Of a DNA stretch of 64,000 bases, positions 8,141-16,589 are shown piece after piece; positions within the stretch are counted from its first letter, which is position 1; the number at the start of each line of letters is the position of its first letter. The notes below the pieces were generated by a model. It searched no databases and was not told the origin of the DNA. It saw nothing but the letters and a program-made list of their open reading frames with translations. The DNA lies in NCBI RefSeq assembly GCF_002001105.1, contig NZ_MUNP01000080.1, forward strand, positions 1-64,000. The letters run 5' to 3'. Position numbers and translations under genes: made by a program. The stretch comes from Rhodanobacter sp. C06. Its GTDB lineage: Bacteria; Pseudomonadota; Gammaproteobacteria; Xanthomonadales; Rhodanobacteraceae.

Positions 8141-9475
8141 ATGGCTTTCACCGCACCACTGCAGCCCACACCCGCATCGGGCGGGCGCCGGAACTACACC
8201 GACTACCCGATGGCGCTCGGCGTCATCACCACCGTGTTCTTCATGTGGGGTCTGCTGACCGCACTGAACGACATCCTGATCCCGCACCTGAAGTCGACCT
8301 TCCAGCTCGACTATGCACAGGTGATGCTGGTGCAGTCGACGTTCTTCGGCGCGTATTTTCTGATGTCGTTGCCGGCGGGCAAGCTGGTGGCCACGCTGGG
8401 CTACAAGAACGGCGTGGTGGCGGGACTCGCCATCGCCGGCGTCGGCGCACTCGGCTTCTGGCCGGCGGCGGCGCTGCACCTGTACGACGCCTTCCTCGCC
8501 GCGCTGTTCGTGCTGGCGACCGGCATCACCGTGCTGCAGGTGGCGGCCAATCCGTATGTGTCCCTGCTCGGCCCGGAGCGCACCAGCTCCAGCCGCCTCA
8601 CCCTGGCCCAGGCGCTCAACTCGCTGGGCACGGCGCTGGCGCTGTGGTTCGGCGGCAAGCTGATCCTTTCCAGCGTGGTGCAGACCCCGGACGCGATCGC
8701 CCGGATGGCGCCGGCGCAGCAGCTCGCCTACCAGACGCAGCAAGCGCACGCGGTGCAAGGGCCGTACATCGGCCTGGCTGTGGTGCTGTTCCTGCTGGCC
8801 GTGTTCGTGTGGCTGTTCCGCCTGCCCGCACTGCGCGAGGCCACCGACAAGGCCGACGTGGTCCACCACACCTACCTCGACGTGCTGCGCCATCCGCACG
8901 TGCTTTTCGGCGTGCTCGGCATCTTCTTCTACGTGGGCGCCGAGGTCTCGATCGGCAGCGCGATGGTGAACTACCTGTCGATGCCCGACATCGGCCACAT
9001 CAGCGAACGGCAGGCCGCCTACTACACCTCGTTCTACTGGGGCGGGGCGATGGTCGGTCGCTTCCTTGGCTCGTGGCTCACCGCGATGCTATCGCCGCGC
9101 AAGCTGCTCGCCGCGTTCGCCGCCATCAACATGGCGCTGGTACTGACCACCATGTTCAGCCACGGCGAAGTGGCCATGGTCAGCGTGATCGCCATCGGAC
9201 TGTTCAACTCGATCATGTTCCCCACCATCTTCGCGCTCGGCATCGAGCGAATGGGGCCGATGACCAGCAAGGCGTCGAGCTTGCTGATCATGGCCATCGT
9301 GGGGGGCGCCGTGGTGCCCTGGCTGCTGGGCGTGCTGGCGGATCGCATCGGCCTGCAGCAGGCTTTCGTGCTGCCGCTGCTGTGCTACGCGTACATCATT
9401 TTCTACGGTCTTTCCGGTTCGCGGATCCGCACCAGTGCGCCTGCCACCGCATCGGCCACGGAGGCAACGGACTGA
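8141..9475 (+). CDS. FucP/GluP-family sugar:H+ symporter, probable mannose permease
   Basis: A 444-aa major facilitator protein of the fucose/glucose/galactose permease family. It has about twelve membrane helices, an early FFMWGLLTALNDILIPHLK typical of FucP, and the family segment LQVAANPYVSLLG. The start ATG at 8141 follows an AGAGGGGA ribosome site. It lies 29 bp after the LacI gene and is followed after one base by the sugar kinase, so it is in one operon. Given the alpha-mannosidases around it and the mannose-isomerase-type gene downstream, mannose is the likely substrate. Fucose released by the GH29 enzyme is an alternative, but no fucose catabolic gene is nearby. Confidence 0.88.
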   Translation: MAFTAPLQPTPASGGRRNYTDYPMALGVITTVFFMWGLLTALNDILIPHLKSTFQLDYAQVMLVQSTFFGAYFLMSLPAGKLVATLGYKNGVVAGLAIAGVGALGFWPAAALHLYDAFLAALFVLATGITVLQVAANPYVSLLGPERTSSSRLTLAQALNSLGTALALWFGGKLILSSVVQTPDAIARMAPAQQLAYQTQQAHAVQGPYIGLAVVLFLLAVFVWLFRLPALREATDKADVVHHTYLDVLRHPHVLFGVLGIFFYVGAEVSIGSAMVNYLSMPDIGHISERQAAYYTSFYWGGAMVGRFLGSWLTAMLSPRKLLAAFAAINMALVLTTMFSHGEVAMVSVIAIGLFNSIMFPTIFALGIERMGPMTSKASSLLIMAIVGGAVVPWLLGVLADRIGLQQAFVLPLLCYAYIIFYGLSGSRIRTSAPATASATEATD

Positions 9476-9476
9476 A

Positions 9477-10451
9477 ATGCGTTCCATACTCTGCTTCGGC
9501 GAAGCGCTGATCGATTTCCACGCCGAGGGCCGCGACCCGCACGGCTACCCGCGCGCCTTCGTGCCGTTCGCCGGCGGCGCCCCCGCCAACGTGGCGGTGG
9601 CGGTGGCGAAGCTCGGCGGCGTCGCGCGCTTCGCCGGCATGCTGGGCACCGACCTGTTCGGCGACCTGCTGCTGGACAGCCTGCAGCATGCCGGCGTGGA
9701 CACCCGCGACGTGGCGCGCACCGGCGAGGCGAACACCGCGCTGGCCTTCGTGGCGCTGGACGCCCACGGCGAACGCAGCTTCAGCTTCTACCGGCCGCCC
9801 TCGGCCGACCTGCTGTTCCGTCCCGAACATTTCCGCGCCGATGCGTTCGCCGACACCGCGGTGTTCCACGTCTGCTCCAACAGCATGACCGAACCCGATG
9901 CCGCGGAAACCACGCGCGAAGGCATGCGCCGCGCCCGCACTGCCGGCGCGCTGGTGAGCTTCGACCTCAACCTGCGCCCTGCGCTGTGGCCGCTCGACGT
10001 GGATGCACGCCCTCAGGTCTGGCCGGCGCTGGATCTGGCCGACCTTGTGAAACTCAGCGCCGAGGAATTCGCCTGGCTGGCCGTGGACGGCGAAGCCGCC
10101 GTGCTCGATCGCCTGTGGCAAGGCCGGACGCGCCTGCTGGTGGTCACCGACGGCCCCGGCCCGCTGCGCTGGTTCCACCCCGATGCCGAGGGCGAACTGC
10201 CGGCCTACCGCGTGCCCGCGGTGGACAGCACCGCGGCGGGTGACGCCTTCGTCGGCGGCCTGCTGCAGCAGTTGGCCGAGCAGGAGATCGGCGCCGCCGG
10301 ACTCGACAACCTGGTCGCCACGCTGCCGCGCCTGCACGCCACGCTGCGCCACGCCGCCGCGGCCGGCGCGCTGGCGGTGACCCGGCAAGGCTCGTTCGCT
10401 TCGCTGCCGACCACCAACGAAGTCCACGCCTTCATGGCATCCCACGCCTGA
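9477..10451 (+). CDS. PfkB-family sugar kinase, probable fructokinase
   Basis: A 324-aa ribokinase/PfkB-family kinase. The substrate-side motif GGAPANVAVAVAKLGG is near residues 37-52, and the ATP-side signature DSTAAGDAFVGGLL near residues 250-264 includes the catalytic Asp of the GxGD motif (here AAGD). The N-terminus ILCFGEALIDF matches bacterial fructokinases. It starts one base after the permease stop and lies 11 bp before the AGE isomerase. In this setting it would phosphorylate fructose made from mannose, giving fructose 6-phosphate for glycolysis. 2-keto-3-deoxygluconate or another sugar as substrate cannot be excluded by sequence alone. Confidence 0.85.
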   Translation: MRSILCFGEALIDFHAEGRDPHGYPRAFVPFAGGAPANVAVAVAKLGGVARFAGMLGTDLFGDLLLDSLQHAGVDTRDVARTGEANTALAFVALDAHGERSFSFYRPPSADLLFRPEHFRADAFADTAVFHVCSNSMTEPDAAETTREGMRRARTAGALVSFDLNLRPALWPLDVDARPQVWPALDLADLVKLSAEEFAWLAVDGEAAVLDRLWQGRTRLLVVTDGPGPLRWFHPDAEGELPAYRVPAVDSTAAGDAFVGGLLQQLAEQEIGAAGLDNLVATLPRLHATLRHAAAAGALAVTRQGSFASLPTTNEVHAFMASHA

Positions 10452-10462
10452 GTCCTGCACGC

Positions 10463-11716
10463 ATGAGTCCCGCACGCATGAGCACCGTCCTCCCCCTCGC
10501 GCCGCTGCCCGATTTCCGTTCACCCACCTTCCTGCGCCGGCACATCGCCGACACCATGGCGCTCTACCATCCGCGCGCGATCGATCCGGCCGGCGGCTTC
10601 TTCCACTACTTCAAGGACGACGGCGCGATCTACGACCGCAGCCACCGCCACCTGGTGAGCAGCACGCGCTTCGTCTACAACTACGCGATGGCCGCGCTGG
10701 AGTTCGGCGCGGACGCGCAGCTCGCCGCCGAATACCGCGACGCCATGCTGCACGGCCTGCGCTACCTGCGCGAGGTGCATCGCAACCCACACACCGGCGG
10801 CTACGCCTGGACGATCCGCGACGGCCAGCCGGAGGACCGCACCAACCATGCCTACGGCGTCGCCTTCGTGCTGCTGGCCTATGCCAGCGCGCGCAAGGCC
10901 GGCGTTGCCGGGGCCGCCGCCTGGATGGACGAAACGTGGGAACTGCTGGAACGCCGGTTCTGGGACGCCGAGGCCGGCCTGTACCGCGACGAGGCCGACG
11001 CCGACTGGCACTTCAGTGCCTATCGCGGCCAGAACGCGAACATGCACATGTGCGAGGCGATGCTGGCCGCCTACCAAGCCAGCGACGAGCCGCGTTACCT
11101 CGAGCGCGCACTCACGCTCGCCGACCACATGACGCGCCGCCAGGCCGCGCTGGCCGACGGCCTGGTGTGGGAGCACTACGACGCCGAGTGGCGCATCGAC
11201 TGGGACTACAACCGGGACAATCCCAAGCACCTGTTCCGCCCTTGGGGCTTCCAGCCCGGCCACCAGACCGAGTGGGCCAAGCTGCTGCTGATCCTCGAAT
11301 CGCTGCTGCTGGAGCGCAACCGCGAGGAAAACTGGCTGCTGCCCACCGCGCGCCACCTGTTCGACACCGCAGTGAAACACGCCTGGGACGACACCCATGG
11401 CGGCCTCAGCTACGGCTTCGCCCCCGACGGCAGCGTGTGCGACGACGACAAGTACTTCTGGGTGCAGGCCGAATCGCTCGCCGCCGCCGCCCTGCTGCAC
11501 GCACGCAGCGGCGACGCCGGCTATGCCGCGTGGTACGACAAGCTGTGGGCTTACTCGTGGAAGCACTTCGTCGACCACGAGTACGGCGCCTGGTACCGCA
11601 TCCTCACGGTCGACAACCGCAAGTACAGCGACGAGAAGAGCCCCGCCGGCAAGGTGGACTACCACACCATGGGCGCCTGCCACGAGCTGCTGCAGCTGTA
11701 CGGCCCGGCAGCCTGA
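10463..11716 (+). CDS. AGE-family sugar isomerase, probable D-mannose isomerase
   Basis: A 417-aa member of the N-acylglucosamine 2-epimerase superfamily with an (alpha/alpha)6 barrel and several conserved His/Trp segments, such as NHAYGVAFVLLAYA, GQNANMHMCEAML and WGFQPGHQTEWAKLL. The family includes N-acyl-D-glucosamine 2-epimerase, cellobiose 2-epimerase and D-mannose isomerase. Next to a fructokinase and sugar permease, mannose to fructose isomerisation is the best fit. It is cytoplasmic, with no signal peptide. The start could instead be the ATG at 10478; both lack a strong ribosome site, and the sequence CGCACGCATGAGTCC is partly duplicated here. It is the last gene of the operon and is followed by a strong terminator. 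Confidence 0.85.
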   Translation: MSPARMSTVLPLAPLPDFRSPTFLRRHIADTMALYHPRAIDPAGGFFHYFKDDGAIYDRSHRHLVSSTRFVYNYAMAALEFGADAQLAAEYRDAMLHGLRYLREVHRNPHTGGYAWTIRDGQPEDRTNHAYGVAFVLLAYASARKAGVAGAAAWMDETWELLERRFWDAEAGLYRDEADADWHFSAYRGQNANMHMCEAMLAAYQASDEPRYLERALTLADHMTRRQAALADGLVWEHYDAEWRIDWDYNRDNPKHLFRPWGFQPGHQTEWAKLLLILESLLLERNREENWLLPTARHLFDTAVKHAWDDTHGGLSYGFAPDGSVCDDDKYFWVQAESLAAAALLHARSGDAGYAAWYDKLWAYSWKHFVDHEYGAWYRILTVDNRKYSDEKSPAGKVDYHTMGACHELLQLYGPAA

Positions 11717-11735
11717 ACCCGACAGCATTCCCCTG

Positions 11736-11764
11736 CGCGCCGCGCAATTGCGGCGCGTTTTTTT
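11736..11764 (+). terminator. Rho-independent terminator of the lacI-permease-kinase-AGE operon
   Basis: An 8-bp stem CGCGCCGC / GCGGCGCG with a GCAATT loop (11736-11757) is followed by seven T residues to 11764. It starts 20 bp after the AGE stop codon. Confidence 0.9.
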
Positions 11765-11784
11765 GTGCCGGCGGTTTGCACGCA

Positions 11785-11812
11785 CAAAAAAGCCCCGGCC
11801 GAAGCCGGGGCT
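11785..11812 (-). terminator. Rho-independent terminator of the TonB receptor gene
   Basis: A 9-bp stem AGCCCCGGC / GCCGGGGCT with a 4-base loop (11791-11812) reads on the minus strand into six T residues (11785-11790). It lies 28 bp after the stop of the TonB-dependent receptor, convergent with the plus-strand terminator. Confidence 0.88.
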
Positions 11813-11839
11813 GGGGGAACAAGCTCAACCTGAGAGGGA

Positions 11840-14800
11840 TCAGTTGAACTTGTAGTCGAACGACAGGAACATTTCGCGGCCGGTGTATTCGTCGGCGGAC
11901 TGATTGGTCGGGACGAACTCGAAACCACCGGCGTAGTACGGAATCGCCGCGATCTTGTCGAAGATGTTGGACACGGTGAAGCTGACCTTGGTCTCCGGGT
12001 TGATCTGCCAGCCGACCGAGCCGTTCCAGGTGATCCACGGCGGCACGCGGCCCATGTACATGCTGTCGGCGACGACTTCGGAGCCGCCGTTGTACGCCAC
12101 CGTGCAGACACCGGTGCTGTAAACGGTGCCGTTGGCCGCGGTAGCCGTGCCCATGGCCGGCTGGATGCCGTTGTCCAACACGTTGCAACCTCCGTAGTTG
12201 TTGGCACGCACGCTGCCGACACGCACGCCGGAGATCGACGCGTCCCAGTCACCCTTGTGCCAGGTACCCATCCACGTGACCCTGCTCGCCGCATTGTTGT
12301 AGCGGGTGTTCAGCAACGGGTCGGAAGCCAGTACGCGCTGCTTGTACGAGAGGTTGTCGGTGTAGTTGATGCTGGCGGTGAAGTCGCCGTAATTCTCGTT
12401 ACGCCACTTGTAGTCCAGCGAGGCGTCCACGCCGCTCACGTACAACGAAGCCTCGTTGATCGGGCCGGAGTGCACCGTGTTGATGGTGCCATCCGCATTG
12501 CGCTGGACCATGGCGATCACCATCTGGCAATACGCCGAACCCGGCACGTGTGCCGTGTATGGCTGCAACGTGCTGGTGCCCACGACCTGCAAGCCGGTAA
12601 GGCAGCCCGCCTCGTCCTGCAGTACCGTGGAGTTGCCGAGGTACTGGATGGAGTTGTCCACACCCATGTGCCAGTAGTCGGCCGATACCGACAAGCCCTC
12701 GACGCCCGGCACCTGCAACACGAAACCGTAGGTCCAGGAGTGACCTGTTTCCGGCAGCAGCAACTTGCTGCCACCCGTCAACGAGGTGTAGTACTGCGAC
12801 TGCGGACGCTGGATGTTGCCGTTGCACCATGTGTTGTTGGTATCGCCTGCCTTGAGCGCGTTGATGCAGGTCAGATCATCCGCGTAGATGCCCACCGGCA
12901 CGGTGGAGCCGGTCTGGTAGACCGCCTGCATGTCCGGCGCCTTGAAGTTGGTGCCGTAGGTGCCGCGGATCAGCAGGCTGTCGAAGGGACGCCATTCGAG
13001 GCCGGTGCCCCAGGTGCGGGCCACATCGGCGCGGCTGTGGTCGTTGTACTTGTCCAGTCGGCCGGAGATGGTCCAAGTCAGCGAATCCAGCACCGGCACG
13101 CGGAACTCCGTGCCCAGCGAGTAGCGCTGGCGGGTACCGGCACCCGTGTTGTCGGAATAGAACGGGTTCACGAACGTCGCCGAATTCGTCGCGCGCGCGT
13201 CGGGCGAAAGCTGGAAGCCATTGTGCGCGGCTTCCAGTACCGCCGCCCAACCCACCGGCTGATCCACCCACGGCAACTTGAACAGGTCGCCGTTGATGCG
13301 GAACTGCGCCTGGTCCAGCCACGACGATGCGCTGTCCTGGCCGTTGACCGAGAACTGGCTGTACTGCTGCGGCGTGATCGGATTCCACCACTGCTGCCAG
13401 TTCATGGCATAGATCGGAATGTTGTTGCCCTTGCTGTCGGTGGTGGTGCCCAGTTGAGGGCCGAGGAAGAAGTTGTCCGTGGCCTGCTGGTTGAAGGCCG
13501 TGTAGTCCTCATGCACGATGTACTTCTGGGTATTGAGGCTCAAGTCCCAGTTGAAGTTGCCGTCGAACATGGTGCCGCGCAGGCCGGTCGTGATGTTCCA
13601 GTTCTGCTCGCGGTCGTGCGTGTTGCCCGAGGTGCCGATTTCCTGCGCGGTGTACTGGCGCGCGGCGTTGCTGATGACCTGGCCCGTGGTCTGGTCGTAG
13701 AACTCGCCCGTGCCCAAGCCCCACAACTGGGTGTTGGAGATGCCCACCGTGTCGTACAGGGCCGCCGAGCCGTAGAGCTGCAGGCCGTTGCTGAAGTCGT
13801 ACTCGCCGGCCAGGTAGCCGTTGTTGCTGCGGCTGCCCGGCGTCAGCACCCAGTTCTGGAACAGGGCAGGCTGCTTGCAGTAGTAGCCGTTGTCAGTCAC
13901 ACCGGTGACCTGGGTGCCATTGGTGCTGACGGTGTGTGCATGGTAGAGCTGCGAGTTGCTGAACTTGTCGCAGGTGCCGGCGGGCGGCGTGATGTAGTTA
14001 CCCGAGGCGTCCTGGGCCATGAGGGCGGGGCTGTCCGGGTAACCGAACATGCGGGCATTCGGATTCCAGGCGCCATAACCCGCATCGGACTCCGAGTCCT
14101 GATACGGCCTATCCATGCCCCACATCGCCGAGCGGTTGGACTTCTCCACGTTGTAGAGGATGTGCCAGTTGTCGCCGGACGTGCCACCCAGGAAGTTGAT
14201 GTCGCCATAGGCGCGGCCACCGTGCTGCGCGCCGCCGCCAGTCACCCGCAACTCGTTACCCTGATAGTTCTTCTTCAGGATCACGTTGACCACGCCGGCC
14301 ACCGCGTCCGAACCGTAGATCGACGAGGCGCCGGAGGCGAGGATTTCGATACGATCGACCATGCCGGCGGGGATGTTGCTGTAGTTCTGGAAGTTGCTGT
14401 GCGCATACAGCGACTGCGGGTAGTCCACCACGCGATGGCCGTCGATCAGCAGCAGACTGAAGCCGGGGCCCAGGTTGCGCAGATTGAGCGGACGCGCATT
14501 GACCGCGGTGGCACCCCAGGAAGCCGGATCCTGCACCTGCGGGCCCATCTGCGGCAGCGAATCCAGGAACTCCCACAATGTGGTGAAACCTTGCTTCTTG
14601 ATATCCGCGCCGGTGATGGTGACCACGGGCGCATCGCCCTCGATCTCCACGCGCGGAATCATCGAGCCGGTGACCGTGACCGTCTTCAGGTTCACTGCCT
14701 TCTGCTGGCTAGGCGCTGCAGACGACTGATTGCTGGACTGCGGCGTGGCGGTTTGGTCGGTGCCCGACGCAGACGCGGCCTGCCCGTAGGCGACCAGCGG

Positions 14801-14866
14801 CGACAGCAGGGCAATGGAAAGCGCACTCACGAGTGCGTTGCGACGCAAGGCGATGGCATGACGCAT
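11840..14866 (-). CDS. TonB-dependent receptor for the N-glycan locus
   Basis: A 1008-aa outer-membrane active transporter. A signal peptide of about 29 residues precedes a Ser/Gln-rich linker and a TonB-box-like stretch KTVTVTGSMIP. The plug domain includes LPQMGPQV and GASSIYGSDAVAGVVNVILKK. The long beta-barrel ends with an aromatic C-terminus, SFDYKFN. Size and the LxxVDRIEILxxGASSIYGxDA pattern match glycan receptors of Xanthomonadales carbohydrate loci. The ATG at 14866 is preferred to an in-frame codon 40 residues upstream because it follows AGGGAGGGG and starts the signal peptide. Two operator-like palindromes lie 107 and 219 bp upstream. It should import N-glycan oligosaccharides (inference). 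Confidence 0.92.
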   Translation of the reverse strand: MRHAIALRRNALVSALSIALLSPLVAYGQAASASGTDQTATPQSSNQSSAAPSQQKAVNLKTVTVTGSMIPRVEIEGDAPVVTITGADIKKQGFTTLWEFLDSLPQMGPQVQDPASWGATAVNARPLNLRNLGPGFSLLLIDGHRVVDYPQSLYAHSNFQNYSNIPAGMVDRIEILASGASSIYGSDAVAGVVNVILKKNYQGNELRVTGGGAQHGGRAYGDINFLGGTSGDNWHILYNVEKSNRSAMWGMDRPYQDSESDAGYGAWNPNARMFGYPDSPALMAQDASGNYITPPAGTCDKFSNSQLYHAHTVSTNGTQVTGVTDNGYYCKQPALFQNWVLTPGSRSNNGYLAGEYDFSNGLQLYGSAALYDTVGISNTQLWGLGTGEFYDQTTGQVISNAARQYTAQEIGTSGNTHDREQNWNITTGLRGTMFDGNFNWDLSLNTQKYIVHEDYTAFNQQATDNFFLGPQLGTTTDSKGNNIPIYAMNWQQWWNPITPQQYSQFSVNGQDSASSWLDQAQFRINGDLFKLPWVDQPVGWAAVLEAAHNGFQLSPDARATNSATFVNPFYSDNTGAGTRQRYSLGTEFRVPVLDSLTWTISGRLDKYNDHSRADVARTWGTGLEWRPFDSLLIRGTYGTNFKAPDMQAVYQTGSTVPVGIYADDLTCINALKAGDTNNTWCNGNIQRPQSQYYTSLTGGSKLLLPETGHSWTYGFVLQVPGVEGLSVSADYWHMGVDNSIQYLGNSTVLQDEAGCLTGLQVVGTSTLQPYTAHVPGSAYCQMVIAMVQRNADGTINTVHSGPINEASLYVSGVDASLDYKWRNENYGDFTASINYTDNLSYKQRVLASDPLLNTRYNNAASRVTWMGTWHKGDWDASISGVRVGSVRANNYGGCNVLDNGIQPAMGTATAANGTVYSTGVCTVAYNGGSEVVADSMYMGRVPPWITWNGSVGWQINPETKVSFTVSNIFDKIAAIPYYAGGFEFVPTNQSADEYTGREMFLSFDYKFN

Positions 14867-14972
14867 GGAAACCCCTCCCTCAAACGTGTTTGTTGTCTGT
14901 GTTGTTGCGTGGCCGGGAGAACCCCTGCTTCCCGACCTTTCGTCAATCAGGTCTCGCGACCAAGGAACATAT

Positions 14973-14986
14973 TTGGATCGTGTCAA
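14973..14986. promoter_or_regulatory. LacI-type operator upstream of TonB receptor (site 3)
   Basis: TTGGATCGTGTCAA matches the left half of site 1 exactly and the right half at five of seven positions. It is 107 bp upstream of the receptor start codon, within the 352-bp non-coding gap 14867-15218. Apart from sites 3 and 4, that gap shows no gene. Confidence 0.6.
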
Positions 14987-15084
14987 TCAATCGCGGCATG
15001 TCGCACGCCATGGCCCGCAAAACGCCGCACAACACCCTCTTTTTCTCTTGCCCTGCCGCTTCGACCGGAAGGCCCATCTCCGGT

Positions 15085-15098
15085 TTAGATCGATTCAT
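15085..15098. promoter_or_regulatory. LacI-type operator upstream of TonB receptor (site 4)
   Basis: TTAGATCGATTCAT is nearly identical to the GH2 operator at 25899 (13 of 14). It is about 219 bp upstream of the receptor start and downstream of the GH29 stop. With site 3 it could support looping. Confidence 0.6.
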
Positions 15099-15218
15099 AT
15101 TTGAAACTATCACTCACCCATGAACGTTGCAAGCGGCATTGCAATATGGCGGTCACTTCCATCGGGCAGGCTGCCGCCGGATGGCTCCGCGGCGGCGCCA
15201 TCCGCAGCCCACTGCGGC

Positions 15219-16586
15219 TCAGTTGCTCTCGATCAGCTTCACTTCGTCGTGGAACAGGCGCACCGGCCCGTCCAGGCTGAGCGCGAGCACGGTGACCTCG
15301 GGATCCAGCGTGGCGGGTGGCACGGCGATGTAGAGCAGGCCCGGCACCTTGCTCCAGTACGAGCCGCCCACCACCTGGGTGTCGAGCGTGGTGCCGTTGC
15401 CGACCACGCGGGCATGCAGCACGCGGTTCATCAGGCCCTTCACCAGCACCGGGCCGTTCGGTCGTCCATCCACGAACAGGTACAGCGTGCTGCCGTCCTT
15501 CGACAGCGTGCTGGAGCCGGCGTAGTAGTCCTTGGGGATGCCGGCCTGCGTGCCGTAGATCGCCTCGGCGTGCTTGTGCGTCCAGCGGCCGATCTGTTTC
15601 AGCGTGTCGACTTCCTGCTGCGGGATCGTGCCGTCGGCGCGCGGGCCGATGTCCAGCAGCAGGTTGCCCCCCATGCCGACGGTGTCGGCGAGGATGCGGA
15701 TCAGCTGGTTCGCGCTCTTGAAGTGCTGGTCGTTCGGCTGCCAGCCCCAGGAGTTGTTCATGGTCAGGCACAGCTCCCAGTATTTCTGGGGCGGGCGCGT
15801 GATCGGCACGCCCTGTTCCGGCGTGGCGTAGTCGCCGTAGCCGGCGAGGCGGGAGTTGATGATCGCGCCCGGGTTGCGCGCCAGCAGCATCTCGCGATCC
15901 TGTTTCGCGTGCCACTCCTCGGCGCTGTGCTCCCAGTCGCCGTCGAACCAGTAGAGATCCGGGTTGTAGCGCCGCGACAAGTCCTTCAACTGGCCCTGGT
16001 AGTACCTCACGAAGCGATTCCAGCGCGCGGGGTCGGCCTTGGCGTCGTAGCGCGACTCGGTCTTGGTGAAGCCGGGGTAGTCCTTGTACGACCAGTCGAT
16101 CAGCGAGAAGTACAGGCCCACCTTGATGCCGTCCTTGCGCAGCGCCTGCACGAACGGCCCGACCAGGTCGCGCTTCGCCGGCGTGTCCTTCACCACGTTG
16201 AGGCCTTGCGTGGTGTCCCACAGCGCCACGCCGTCGTGGTGCTTCGCGGTGAGCACGGCGTAGCGCGCGCCGCTTTCGCGGATCAGGTCGGCCCAGGCCT
16301 GCGGGTGGTAGTTCGCCGCGGTGAAGCCCTTCAGCTGCTGCATGTAGTGGTCGTGGCTGACGTAGCCGTCGTAGAACGACCACGACTCGTCGATGCCGTC
16401 CACCGCGTAGATGCCCCAGTGGATGAAGATGCCGAACTTCGCATCGGCGAACCATTGCATGCGCTGCGCATCCGTGGGCGCAGTTTCGGCAGGTGCCGAC
16501 GCCGCGGGCGGCGGCGTAGCGTGCGCGGCAAGGCTTGCGCAGGCACAGGCGAGCAGCAGGCCAAGGCTATGCAGCTTGAGCCGCAT
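15219..16586 (-). CDS. GH29 alpha-L-fucosidase, secreted
   Basis: A 455-aa family 29 retaining alpha-L-fucosidase with a Sec signal peptide of about 23 residues. The N-terminal catalytic barrel shows the family segments KFGIFIHWGIYAV, AKHHDGVALWDT and DLYWFDGDWEHS; the first Asp of WFDGDW fits the nucleophile position. A smaller C-terminal beta domain follows. It is the last gene of the GH2-GH3-GH125-GH92-GH29 operon, 3 bp after GH92. On plant and insect N-glycans it would remove core alpha-1,3-linked fucose (inference). The length and the lack of a long C-terminal domain are usual for subfamily B-like enzymes. Confidence 0.92.
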   Translation of the reverse strand: MRLKLHSLGLLLACACASLAAHATPPPAASAPAETAPTDAQRMQWFADAKFGIFIHWGIYAVDGIDESWSFYDGYVSHDHYMQQLKGFTAANYHPQAWADLIRESGARYAVLTAKHHDGVALWDTTQGLNVVKDTPAKRDLVGPFVQALRKDGIKVGLYFSLIDWSYKDYPGFTKTESRYDAKADPARWNRFVRYYQGQLKDLSRRYNPDLYWFDGDWEHSAEEWHAKQDREMLLARNPGAIINSRLAGYGDYATPEQGVPITRPPQKYWELCLTMNNSWGWQPNDQHFKSANQLIRILADTVGMGGNLLLDIGPRADGTIPQQEVDTLKQIGRWTHKHAEAIYGTQAGIPKDYYAGSSTLSKDGSTLYLFVDGRPNGPVLVKGLMNRVLHARVVGNGTTLDTQVVGGSYWSKVPGLLYIAVPPATLDPEVTVLALSLDGPVRLFHDEVKLIESN

Positions 16587-16589
16587 CGC

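Noticed and set aside
12257-15088. 943-codon plus-strand open frame opposite the TonB receptor
   Set aside because: Shadow frame; the receptor has signal peptide, plug and barrel on the other strand.
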